Origin: DATHRK01 sp035465395
GTDB taxonomy: Bacteria > Gemmatimonadota > Gemmatimonadetes > Longimicrobiales > RSA9
Assembly (NCBI GenBank): GCA_035465395.1
Contig: DATHRK010000046.1
Coordinates: 121,239 to 185,238 of the forward strand
Direction: 5' to 3'
DNA: 64,000 nt
Shown in pieces: positions 1 to 9,500 of this stretch. Positions within the stretch are counted from its first letter, which is position 1. Each line of letters starts with the position of its first letter. The position numbers and the translations under genes are program-made. The notes beneath the pieces were generated by a model, which made no database searches, was not told the DNA's origin, and saw nothing but the letters and a program-made list of their open reading frames with translations.

Positions 1-917
1 ACGAGAGACGCCAGCCCCACCAGGATCCACGGCCACGGCCGGATCGCGTAGTGCGCGACGTTGAACCAGAGCGTGGCCTTCAGCGCGTGGCTCTCGTCGC
101 GGGCCGCCAGCATCCGCTGCGCCGCGTACCCACCGCCGCCGGGCTCCGAGCCCGGATACCAGGTGCTCCACCACTGCACGGCGATCGGGACGATGAACAC
201 GGCCGTGGCGGTGCTCCAGTCGGAGAAGTCGGGCAGGAAGGAGAGGCGTCCGGACACCGCCGGATGCTGCACGAGGCCCGCGAGCCCCCCGACCTCGGGC
301 TGCGCCAGCGCGTAGTACGCCGCCGCGAGCGACCCGATCATCGCCAGCGCGAACAGAAGCAGGTCGGTCACGACGACCCCCCACAGCCCGGCGGTGGCCG
401 AGTAGAGGACCGTGAGCACGCCCGCCACGAGCACGACCTCGTACTTGCCGACCCCCAGGAGCACGCCGCCGATCTTGATGGCCGCGAGCGTGACCGTGGC
501 CATGATCACCATGTTGAAGAACACGCCCAGGTAGAGCGCGCGGAATCCGCGCAGGAAGGCCGCGGGCCGGCCCGAATAGCGCAGCTCGTAGAAGCCGACG
601 TCGGTGAACACGCCCGATCGCCGCCACAGCTTCGCGTAGAAGAAGACCGTGGCCATGCCGGTGAGCAGGAACGCCCACCAGACCCAGTTCCCGCTCACGC
701 CGCCCGAGCGGACGATGTCCGCGACGAGGTTGGGCGTGTCGGTCGAGAACGTCGTGGCCACCATCGACGTGCCGAGCAACCACCAGGGCATGGTCCGTCC
801 GCCCAGGAAGAACTCGGAGGTGTCCTCGCCCGCGCGCCGGGAGAAGGCCAGACCTATGGCCACCGCCACGACCATGTAGGCGGCGACGACGGTCCAGTCG
901 AGCGTGGTCAGTCGCAT
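1..917 (-). CDS. Sodium:solute symporter (SSS/SLC5 family), 3' end outside the window
   Basis: The start ATG at 917 is followed by MRLTTLDW and a first membrane helix. About 305 residues are visible before the gene leaves the left edge. The sequence alternates hydrophobic helices with short loops and has the family's early motif FFLGGRTMPWWLLGTSM, then ATTFSTDTPN, which corresponds to the sodium/substrate region of SSS transporters. Several further helices follow (for example the stretch around YEVVLVAGVLTVLYSATAGL). It would act in the inner membrane, taking up a sugar, amino acid or other organic solute with Na+. The substrate cannot be told from the sequence. It starts 32 bp from the end of the nucleotidyltransferase gene on the same strand. 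Confidence 0.88.
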   Translation of the reverse strand, partial: MRLTTLDWTVVAAYMVVAVAIGLAFSRRAGEDTSEFFLGGRTMPWWLLGTSMVATTFSTDTPNLVADIVRSGGVSGNWVWWAFLLTGMATVFFYAKLWRRSGVFTDVGFYELRYSGRPAAFLRGFRALYLGVFFNMVIMATVTLAAIKIGGVLLGVGKYEVVLVAGVLTVLYSATAGLWGVVVTDLLLFALAMIGSLAAAYYALAQPEVGGLAGLVQHPAVSGRLSFLPDFSDWSTATAVFIVPIAVQWWSTWYPGSEPGGGGYAAQRMLAARDESHALKATLWFNVAHYAIRPWPWILVGLASL

Positions 918-948
918 GCAAGCCCCGTGGTGGAGTCCCCTCCGTGCG

Positions 949-1881
949 TCACGGCGACGCGGCCCGGCCGGCGTCCCCCCGAAGGTCCGCCGGATAGGCT
1001 CCACTGGCAACGAGACGGACCAGCACGGCGCGCGCGCGGCCGAGATCGGCCTTCGTAGTGATCCCGAACGCGAGCGCATCGGTGCGCACGACCCGGACTT
1101 CGGCGCCGCCACGGATCGCGCGGTTCACCGCGTCCGGGATCATGAACTCCTCAGCGTCGCGCGGCCCGCCCTCCAGAAAGGCGCTCCATCCGCGCCGCAG
1201 CCCGGCGAGGATCGAGGGGCGGAAGGCCCAGAGATTCATCGACACGGGGGCGTCGGGCTCGAGCACGTCCTCGGTACCATCGGCCGCGCGGGCCCGATAC
1301 CGGCCGTCTGGCCGGCGGCGTACGTCGAAGCGCTCCTCCAGGCGCACGAGCCTGTCGCCCTCGATCAGGCAGCGAGCCCGCGACACCCGATCCGTCTCCG
1401 CCATCGTCCGCTCGAGCCGATACGCCACGACCGCGTGTCGCTCGGCGGCCGGCGCACCCGGCTCGGTGGCGCCGGCGACCAGCGCGGCCGCGGCGGACGC
1501 GATCGCGGCTCGCCCGTAGAAGTCGTCCGCGTTGGCCACGACGAACGGCGCGGTGCCGAGCGCGTCGGCGGCTGCCAACAAGGCGTGGGCGGTCCCCCAG
1601 GGGCGGGCGCGGGCGGGGAGATTCGCCTGCTCGGCTGCCTGGAGCGAGAGCGCTGGGGGTGCGAAGTCACCGAGCTCGCGCCGCAGCCGCTGGCCCATGC
1701 CGGGAGGGCAGACGACCACGGCGCGGCCGATCCCCGCGGCCGCGGCGTCGTGGAGGGTATACGCGGCGAGGGGCTCTCCGGCCGGTCCGACGGGGGCGCG
1801 CTGCTTGAGTCCGCCGAAGCGGCTGCCGCGGCCGCCCGCGAGCAGTACGATGGCGTCGGGGTCGTCGTGTGGGCCCTTCAT
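949..1881 (-). CDS. Nucleotidyltransferase (sugar-phosphate NTP-transferase fold)
   Basis: A 310-aa protein that opens with AIVLLAGGRGSRFGGLKQ, the glycine-rich nucleotide-binding loop of NTP transferases. The Lys after GGL fits the phosphate-contacting residue. VVANADDFYG about 110 residues in resembles the metal-binding aspartate segment. The family joins a nucleotide to a sugar phosphate or similar acceptor. The substrate is not evident: it is shorter than GlmU and lacks a left-handed helix domain. I chose the ATG at 1881, which leaves 8 residues before the loop core. A GTG at 1905 would add eight residues. It probably shares a transcript with the downstream symporter. Confidence 0.8.
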   Translation of the reverse strand: MKGPHDDPDAIVLLAGGRGSRFGGLKQRAPVGPAGEPLAAYTLHDAAAAGIGRAVVVCPPGMGQRLRRELGDFAPPALSLQAAEQANLPARARPWGTAHALLAAADALGTAPFVVANADDFYGRAAIASAAAALVAGATEPGAPAAERHAVVAYRLERTMAETDRVSRARCLIEGDRLVRLEERFDVRRRPDGRYRARAADGTEDVLEPDAPVSMNLWAFRPSILAGLRRGWSAFLEGGPRDAEEFMIPDAVNRAIRGGAEVRVVRTDALAFGITTKADLGRARAVLVRLVASGAYPADLRGDAGRAASP

Positions 1882-2121
1882 CCACCCAAGAGACGGACGG
1901 GCCACGCCACGGGAAAGGGCGGCCGTAGCGTAGCGGAGCCCGCCCGCGACGTGCCGTCCTTACCCACAACACGTTGCCAAGAAATCAGTTGCGCGTTCCC
2001 GCGCGGACTGCGAAATTGGCGGTGCGGGACCGAGGTTCATCCCGCCCTCGCGCCATGCCGAGCGACGCGAGGCACTCCAGCCCGGCTTCGAGCCGGTACC
2101 CGACGCAGACCGGAGGACGAC

Positions 2122-2706
2122 ATGCGCCGCATCTTCGAGCGACGCCGGCCGAAGGTACATCCGCCGGGGGGACGACACGGGCACCCGTCCGGCGAATCGT
2201 GCTACCGCTGCCGTCACGGGAGGGGAGTGATCCGGTGCGCGTGCCGCTACGCGCGCAAGGCATCCGGCTGGGAGGCCGACCACTCGCCGCGCGCTCGCGC
2301 GGCGTATACGGGCCGGCTGATCGCGGGACTGGTCCTGCTCACGGGGCGCCGGTTCGGACCCGGCGTGGCGTTGGTCGCCGCCCGCGGGGTGCTGCCGAAG
2401 CTGGTGCCCGCGATGGCTGCCATCCCCACGTTGCTGAAGTCGGCGTGGGTCTGGCTCGGCGGGCTCTCGCTGGCCACGGCGACCGCGTTCACCATCGGTA
2501 CGACCCCCGCCATTCCGGGCGCCGCGGTGCATCCCGCCGTCTGCGAACGATCCGCCGTGGCGGATGCCGCCTGCGCCAGCAGGACGGAGTCCGCCGAGGA
2601 GCCGGCAGCCGAGGCGGCCCGAAGCGCGCGGCGGGCCGCCGAAGTCGGTCCCCATTCCGACGAGCCCGAGGCGGTGTCGGTCGCCGCGTCATCGACGGTG
2701 CCCTGA
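2122..2706 (+). CDS. Hypothetical protein with hydrophobic central segment
   Basis: A possible 194-aa protein starting at an ATG preceded by CGGAGG at good spacing. The N-terminal third is basic with a Cys-rich patch (SCYRCRHGRGVIRCACRY). The middle has two hydrophobic stretches (RLIAGLVLLTGRRFG and WVWLGGLSLATATAFTIG) that could be membrane segments, and the tail is Ala/Glu-rich. I recognise no family. Competing frames are open on both strands here because of the high GC, so the gene itself is uncertain. The 240 bp upstream, to the nucleotidyltransferase start, show nothing else. Confidence 0.35.
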   Translation: MRRIFERRRPKVHPPGGRHGHPSGESCYRCRHGRGVIRCACRYARKASGWEADHSPRARAAYTGRLIAGLVLLTGRRFGPGVALVAARGVLPKLVPAMAAIPTLLKSAWVWLGGLSLATATAFTIGTTPAIPGAAVHPAVCERSAVADAACASRTESAEEPAAEAARSARRAAEVGPHSDEPEAVSVAASSTVP

Positions 2707-2883
2707 GGCGGGCGAGCCGGTCGGGTGAGGCGTCGCCAGGCGCCCCGCACACCCGGCTCGGAGATGCCCGCGCCGCCGCCGTCACGCGCCGGCGCCGGCA
2801 GCCCGGATCGCCCGCCGCTCCGCTAGCCTGTGGGCCGGCGATCGGCTATGGTGCCTCCCTGATCGACGACCGACCGAGGACGC

Positions 2884-3405
2884 ATGAAGACGAATGGATT
2901 TCGCGGCTGTTCCTGGGGCGCCGAGCGCGACGAGATCGTCCGGCAGGAGGGCACCGAGCCCATCGGCGAGGAGCGCAACGTCCTCGTCTACGAGACGAGC
3001 CTCGTCGGCTCGGATTGCAGGGTCTTCTACGGCTTGACCGATGGCCGTCTGGCCTACGGCGGTTACACGATCGACCACAAGGACGACCGTCGCGACGTGG
3101 CCGACTATCTCGCCCTGAAGTCCCGGTTGGAAGAGAAGTACGGCGAGCCTTCCTCGACGGGCACGGACTGGCATCCGACCCTCGATGTGATTCCGGACGT
3201 CGCGACCCAGAGCGCCGCCGCCGCGGCCGTCGCGAGCGGTGCGGTGAAGTTCCGCGCGTCCTGGACGCTCGAGGACTCGAGCATCGTCGCGGTGCTCACT
3301 GCCGACGACCAGCGCAACGCCTACGTCGGCGTGTTCTACTACGACAACGGCTACGCCGCCGGGCAAACCCACTCAACGCGCGAGTCGGACCTGGCCCAGT
3401 TGTGA
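2884..3405 (+). CDS. Hypothetical protein, FRGCSWG type
   Basis: A 173-aa protein with a GAGG ribosome site just upstream. It begins GFRGCSWGAERDEIVRQEG, a pattern seen in small uncharacterised proteins whose first domain reads roughly F-R-G-x-x-W-G-x-x-x-x-E-V. Alternating Tyr/Gly-rich strands follow (GGYTIDHKDD, YVGVFYYDNGYA). I see no signal peptide from this start, although many relatives are exported, so a remote or lost leader is possible. Codon usage fits the genome. No function can be assigned. It stands alone between the uncertain gene at 2122 and the nuclease operon. Confidence 0.7.
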   Translation: MKTNGFRGCSWGAERDEIVRQEGTEPIGEERNVLVYETSLVGSDCRVFYGLTDGRLAYGGYTIDHKDDRRDVADYLALKSRLEEKYGEPSSTGTDWHPTLDVIPDVATQSAAAAAVASGAVKFRASWTLEDSSIVAVLTADDQRNAYVGVFYYDNGYAAGQTHSTRESDLAQL

Positions 3406-3496
3406 CCCGCGCGCGATCCGCCGGCCGTTTCCGGACGGCCGGGCGGGGATCCGGAACCTTCCCCTGATCCACCCCGACGACCTCCGGCCCGAGCGG

Positions 3497-6400
3497 TTGC
3501 TGTTCGCGCGCCAGGTCGGCCTGCGCGACGACCTGATCTCCGCTGCGGCGAGGGCGGGGCACGCGGGCTGGTTCGATCCGGGGCTCGCGCTCTTTCACGA
3601 CCTCGGCGAGCGCCTTGGCGACACCGGCCGCGAGCCGTGCGGGCCCTTCGAGCGGCTCGTGCTGGTCGAACGCTCGCTGCGCGGCGCCGGCGACTTCTTC
3701 ACGCGGCTCCGCCGCCCCGACGCCTACGTCGACGCAGCGGATCGCCTCTTCGGGGAGCTCACCGCCGAGGGCATATCGGCGTCCGACCTCGAAGGCGCGC
3801 TCCTGCGGGGCGCCCCTCGCGACGGCTTCCAGCGGGAGCGCGACCGCGCGCTTCTCGCGGCCTACCGGGCGTACGAACGCGGTCTGCTGGACGCCGGGCG
3901 GCGGGACGGCCGCGACGACGTCGCGGACTGCGCCGCGGCGATCGCCGCCGACCCCGACGCCCTGGCCGCACGCCTCGAGGGGCGCAACGAGCTCCGCTTC
4001 GTGGGGCTTCAGGACCTGGCCGGTGGCTGGGAGGGATTGCTCCGGCGGCTGGCCTCGGTACCCGGTCTCGCGGAGGTCGCGGTCCAGAGCGCCGTCGCCC
4101 TCCAATTGCCCGCGGGCATACGCCCGGTCGCGGCTCCCGGGGCCAACGCCCTGGCGGAGCGCCTGATGTCGCTCTGGAGCGAAGGCCCCGAGGGCGCCGC
4201 GGCACCCGCGGCCGCCGACCGTCCCGCCCGACCCGACGCTCTGCCCGAGGTGCGGATGTTCTCGGCGCACGGCGCCGACAGGGAGGCCGAGGAGGTCGCG
4301 GTGAGGGTGCGGGCGCTGCTCGACGCGGGCACGCCGCCGGACGCGATCGCCATCGTGGCGCGAAGCGGGCGTCCGTATACCGATCTCGCCCTCCTGGCAC
4401 TCGAGCGGCTCGGGGTGCCGGGGACCGCCCGCCGCCGGCGCCGGCTCGAACAGATCCCGGTGGTGCGCGCGGTGCTGTCGCTGTTCGGCGCCGCGGCCGA
4501 TGGTTGGACGCGCCACGGGCTCGCCGAGCTGGCCGAGCAGCCCTACATCGGCGCGGGCCTGGACGCCGTGGTCGTGAACCACATCGGTTTCCGCCGGCGG
4601 GTTACCGGGCTGGGCGCGTGGGCCGCGGCGCATCGTCATCTGCTGGAGGAAGCGGAACGCCGTGAGCGCGAGTCCGAGGGGGACGACGCCGATCGGCGGT
4701 CCTCCATGCCTCCTCCGGAGTGGGCGCGCCAGGCGCTCGATGGGTTCGAGCGGTTCGCTCGGCTCGCGGGGGAGTTGGACGCGGAACGGCCCCGAAGCGA
4801 CTGGCTGGACTGGCTCGCGGACGCTCTCGCGTCCGACGCCTGGGAAATCGGCCGGCTGATCTACGACGTGCCGGACGGGCACGAGGAGCTCGCCCGCTGG
4901 GACGTCGCGGGATGGACCGGCCTCGGGCGCGTCGTCGACGAGCTGCGTGCGGGGGAGCGGCTCTGGGGCCGTGGCGGCGAGCCGATCGCGGTGGCCGAGT
5001 TCGCGGCCTTCCTCCGCTCGATGCTGAAGGGCGACGCGGCGATCTGGACGCCCGTGCGGTCGGGAGTGCGCGTCCTGGAGGCGGCCGCCGCGGCCTACCG
5101 TCCCTTCGAGCACGTGTTCATCGTCGGCCTGGAAAGCGGGCGTTGGCCCCTGCCGCCCCCGGCGTCGCCGCTCCTGGAGGACGGCGACCGCGAGCGCCTG
5201 CGCGAAGCCGGCCTGCCGATCCGCACCCGTCAGGAATGGGAACGGAGGGAGCGCGACCTGTTCGCGGTCGTCGCCGGCGCGGCCGCCCGCTCGCTGACCT
5301 GCTCCTGGTCGCGGGTCGACCGGCGCGGGGAGCCCACGGTGCCGTCCGGTTTCCTCGAGGATCTGTTCGCGGTCGCTCCCGGCGCCCCTCCGGCGGAGGA
5401 GCTCGCTACGCGGCGGGTCCTCACGCCCGGCGTCCCGCTCGTGCGGGACGAGGAGGGGGCAGCCCATGCCCGACACGCGGCGCGCATCGAGGCGGCCCGC
5501 CGCTCCGGCGAGGCCGGTCCCTGGAACGGTCTCGTGGAGGATCCCGAGCTGGTGGCGTGGCTGGCCGAGCGCTACGGACCCGAGAACGTCTGGAGCGCCA
5601 CGTCGCTGGAGGGCGTGGCGAAATGCCCGTGGGCGTGGTTCAGCGGCAGGCTGCTGCGTCTGTCGCGCACCGAGGACCCGGACGCGGATCTGGATCCGAT
5701 CGCGCGGGGCAGCCTCTACCACGACGCGATGCGCCGGTTCTACGAGGAGGCCGGGCGGCGCGCCGGCGGGCCCGTCCGCCTGACCGAGGCCGATCTGCCA
5801 TGGGCGCGCGAGGCCGCGGCGCGCGCGATGCGAGACGCGATCGAGCACGCCGCCCCGCGCGACGCCGCGGCGCTCCGCGCCGTGCCGGTGGCCCTGCGCG
5901 AAGCCAAGGCCGCCGAGCTGGAGCGCTCTCTGGTCCGCTACGTCGAGTGGGAAGCGGAGCTCAACGCGCAGGGGGAGAACCCGCGGGCCTGGAAGAAGTA
6001 TCCGCAGCTCCGGACCGGGGTCGAGGCACACGAGCTCGCGTTCGATGACATCGAAGTGCAGGCCGGTCACGAATCGCTTCGGCTACGAGGCGTCATCGAC
6101 CGCGTCGAGGTGGGGCTGGACCCCCGCCTGCCCGAAGCGGCCCGGATGCTCGCCGCGGTCGACTACAAAAGCACCGAGTACTCGATTCCAGCGGCTGGAA
6201 ACCCCGCGGGGTGGGACGACGGCGTGGTCCTCCAGCTACCCCTGTACGCCGCCGTCCTCGAACAGCTGCGCCCGGGCGCGGAGGTCGCCCGCATGGAGTA
6301 TCGGGCGATCCGCTCGCGCAGCGTGAAGCACCAACTGCCGCTCGTGGCGCTCGCCAAGGGGGACGCCGGTCCCGTACGGGACGCGGAGGCGGAGCGACGC

Positions 6401-6547
6401 CGCCGGGGAGCGCTCCAAGCCGCCGAGGCTTGCGCTCGCCAGGTGCGCGAGGGGCGGTTCCCGGCGCGACCGGCGCCTTCGTGCGGCTGTCCGCCGTTCT
6501 GTCACGGCTGGGACATCTGCCGCGTGCCCGGGGGCCCGTCCCGGTGA
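3497..6547 (+). CDS. AddB-like helicase/exonuclease subunit with PD-(D/E)XK nuclease
   Basis: A roughly 1016-aa protein, partner of the AddA-like helicase that overlaps it. The N-terminal two thirds are a degenerate UvrD-like helicase fold without a clear Walker A, as in AddB. The last 350 residues are a RecB-family nuclease: GVIDRVEVG supplies the first acidic residue and VDYKSTEYS the D-x-K. It also has the split iron-sulfur cysteines of these nucleases: one in VAKCPWAWF about 200 residues earlier and a cluster in CGCPPFCHGWDIC at the C terminus. Role: double-strand-break end resection for recombination. The start is unclear. No ATG or GTG lies in frame upstream. TTG at 3497 is used here and CTG at 3464 is another option. 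Confidence 0.85.
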   Translation: MLFARQVGLRDDLISAAARAGHAGWFDPGLALFHDLGERLGDTGREPCGPFERLVLVERSLRGAGDFFTRLRRPDAYVDAADRLFGELTAEGISASDLEGALLRGAPRDGFQRERDRALLAAYRAYERGLLDAGRRDGRDDVADCAAAIAADPDALAARLEGRNELRFVGLQDLAGGWEGLLRRLASVPGLAEVAVQSAVALQLPAGIRPVAAPGANALAERLMSLWSEGPEGAAAPAAADRPARPDALPEVRMFSAHGADREAEEVAVRVRALLDAGTPPDAIAIVARSGRPYTDLALLALERLGVPGTARRRRRLEQIPVVRAVLSLFGAAADGWTRHGLAELAEQPYIGAGLDAVVVNHIGFRRRVTGLGAWAAAHRHLLEEAERRERESEGDDADRRSSMPPPEWARQALDGFERFARLAGELDAERPRSDWLDWLADALASDAWEIGRLIYDVPDGHEELARWDVAGWTGLGRVVDELRAGERLWGRGGEPIAVAEFAAFLRSMLKGDAAIWTPVRSGVRVLEAAAAAYRPFEHVFIVGLESGRWPLPPPASPLLEDGDRERLREAGLPIRTRQEWERRERDLFAVVAGAAARSLTCSWSRVDRRGEPTVPSGFLEDLFAVAPGAPPAEELATRRVLTPGVPLVRDEEGAAHARHAARIEAARRSGEAGPWNGLVEDPELVAWLAERYGPENVWSATSLEGVAKCPWAWFSGRLLRLSRTEDPDADLDPIARGSLYHDAMRRFYEEAGRRAGGPVRLTEADLPWAREAAARAMRDAIEHAAPRDAAALRAVPVALREAKAAELERSLVRYVEWEAELNAQGENPRAWKKYPQLRTGVEAHELAFDDIEVQAGHESLRLRGVIDRVEVGLDPRLPEAARMLAAVDYKSTEYSIPAAGNPAGWDDGVVLQLPLYAAVLEQLRPGAEVARMEYRAIRSRSVKHQLPLVALAKGDAGPVRDAEAERRRRGALQAAEACARQVREGRFPARPAPSCGCPPFCHGWDICRVPGGPSR

Positions 6548-9500
6548 GCGGCCCGCCGCTGGAGCCGCCGGCGCTCCGCCCGACGCCATCCCGGCCGGAT
6601 CCGGTGGGCGACGCGCGGCCGTTACGCTGGTCGCAGTGGAACGCCGTCCGGTCCCTCGACGGCCACGTATTGGTGACCGCCGGCGCGGGCACCGGCAAGA
6701 CCTTCACCGTGGTCTCGGCGTTCCTCTATCTGCTGGGCATCCCCATCCGGACGCCGGACGGCACCGCCGCCGCGGAGCGTCCGCTGGACCTCCACGAGAT
6801 CGCTGCGATCACGTTCACGAACCAGGCCGCGTCCGAGCTCAAGCGGAGTCTGCGGGAGGCGTTGCGCGCGCACGGTCGCCCCGACCTGGCGCGCCGCGTC
6901 GACGGGGCGCGCGTGGGCACGATCCATCGCTTCTGCGGGGACATCCTGCGCGAGTTCGCCCTGCGCACCGGCCGCGATCCCTCGCTCCGCGTACTCGAGG
7001 AGGGCGAGGCGGCCGCCCTCGCGCGCACCGTGGCCCGCGAGAGTCTGATCGACGCCGTCGAGTCCTCGGTGGCGGAAGCGAAGCGGCTGCTGGAACGGCG
7101 TTCGGTGCGCGAGGTCGAGGGGTGGATCGCGGCCCTGCTCGACCAGTCCGACGTACTCAGGGCGCTCTCGGGCTCGACGCGCCTGGACGACGATGGGCGC
7201 GACCTGGTGCGGCTCGCGCAGCGGGCCTCGGAGCGGCTCGACGGGACGCTGGACGACATGGGAGCGGTCGACTTCGACCGCATGATCGTGTGGACCCGCG
7301 ACCTCCTGCGCGAGGACCCGCGGGCGCTGCGCACCCTTCGCCGCCGCGTGCGGGTCCTGATCATCGACGAGTTCCAGGACGTGGACCCGGCGCAGAAGGA
7401 CATCGCGTACCTGTTGGGGGGACTCGAGGCCCGAACCTGGAGCCCGCCCGAGCACGTGCCCCGACCGGCTTCCGCCGAGGCTGGCCGCCGGGGCCGTGTC
7501 GTGGGCCCCCCTCCGTCGATCCCGGACAACGTCACCCGTCTCTTTCTGGTCGGCGATCCGAAACAGAGCATCTACCGATTCCGGCGGGCCGACGTCACGG
7601 TCTGGACCCGGGTCGAGCGCGAACTCGCGGCCGGTCGGGGAGCCGTCGTGCCCCTGGACGAAAGCTTCCGCGCGAGTCCCGAGCTGCTCGGCTGGGTCGA
7701 CGCCACTTCGGGAATGCACCTCGACCGGCCCCTCGACGGGGTCGCCCACGCCGACTTCGAGGTGCCGTACCGTGCGCTGGGCGCGACGCGCCCGGCGTCG
7801 AACGACGCCGCGGTGGAGCTCTTGATCCTGCCGGCGGGACGCGACGGCAAGCGCCTCCCGAACGACGTATCCCGGCGCGCCGAGGGGGCGTGGATCGCCC
7901 GCCGCGCTCGCGCCCTGCACGACGCCGGCACGCCGTGGCGCGAAATGGCGCTCCTCGTCCCAGCGTGGACCAACGTGGGCCATTACGAGGACGCGCTCGC
8001 GGAGGCGCGCATCCCGGCCTACACCGTCCGCGGAGAGGGCTTCCTGGAGCGGCGCGAGATCGTGGACCTGATCACCGCGCTGCAGGCGATCCGCGCGCCG
8101 CGCGACGACCGGGCGCTCTTCGGATTCCTGCGCGGGCCCTTCGTGGGCGTCCGTGACGACACCCTCCTGCGCGTCGCCCGCCACGCCGGGCGGCCGTACT
8201 GGGCCGCGCTCGCGCGCCTCGCACGAGGCACCGCGGAGGGGCACGCCGAGGGCGAAGGCACCGCGACCCCGGGCGCGCTGGCCGGGGGCGCGGGCGAAGA
8301 GGCGCTCCTGCGGCACGGCGTCGCGCTCATCGACCGGCTGGGCGGCTTGCGCGACCGCGTGCCCGTCGCCGAGCTCCTCCAGCGGTTGATCGACCGCACG
8401 GGCTACGTCGCGCACCTCGCGCTGGCGGGTCAGCCGGGCCTGGAGGCCATCGCCAACCTGCGCCACTTCCTGGAAATGGCGCGGGCGGCGGCGGACCGCA
8501 GCGTCGGCGACTTCCTGGCCGACCTCGCCGAGCGTCGCGAGCGCGAACGCGACCGCGTCTCGCGTGAGATCCCGGCACGCCTGTACGCCGAGGACGACGA
8601 CGTGGTGACGATCACCACCATCCACGGTGCCAAGGGACTCGAATGGGACGTCGTGTTCTGCGCCGACATCGCGCGTGCCTGGCGCGGCGAGCCCGAGGCG
8701 TTCCTGCGCGTGGACGACACGCTGCTGCTGGGAGATCCGGACGTGCCGGCGAAGGAACGGCCCGAGCCGTGGCCGAGCGTCGCCGAGCGACTGAAGGCGG
8801 AGGATCGTGCCGAGCGCAAACGACAGTGGTACGTCGCACAGACCCGCGCCCGCGATCGACTGCTCCTGGCGTCCCTGCCCCTCGGCCAGAAGCCGAGCAG
8901 CGGCAGTTTCGCGCGGGAGCTGACCGACACCTTCCCGCTGCTGGGGGCGGCGCTGGAGGGGACGGTGCCGACGGACGGCGCAGCGCTGCCGTACGTGTCC
9001 GCGACCGGCGCCAGCCACGAGGGACGGATCGCGGTCCTGTCGATCGAGGAGGCCGAGGGTGCAGCGCGGTCCGAAGCCTCGGCCCACGGTGACGCGGGCG
9101 CCGACCCCGTCGGTGGCGCCCCTCCCGCGATCGGCGAGAGCGCGGCTGCCGTCCTCGCCGGGCCCCCGCCGCCCGTGGCGACTCCTGCCGGCCCGCAGCG
9201 CCTGTCGGCGACCCAGCTCCTCACGCGCTCCCGCTGCGAGAAACGCTACCACCTCAAGTACGTGCTCCGCATTCCCGAGCCGGAGGCGGAGCGTCACGCC
9301 GACAGCGACACCCTGATCCGCGCGGTGGTGCGTGGGCAGATCGTGCACGACGTGCTGCACCGCTACCGCGATCCGCAGGAGCTGGCCGACGTCATCGAGG
9401 TGGCGATCGGTCGCTGGGACGAGGCCGCGCCGCCCCCCGACACGGACCGCGGCGCTCGTTACCGCGCCGAGCTGCGCGAGGAGGTCGACCGCGTTCTGGC

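Noticed and set aside
904..2706. A 600-codon open frame on the plus strand
   Set aside because: Most of it lies opposite the symporter and nucleotidyltransferase genes and has Arg/Gly-rich low-complexity content. Only the part after 2122 with its own ribosome site was kept, at low confidence.
3296..6070. A 924-codon minus-strand frame opposite the AddB-like gene
   Set aside because: Same reason: low-complexity composition and a recognisable nuclease on the plus strand.
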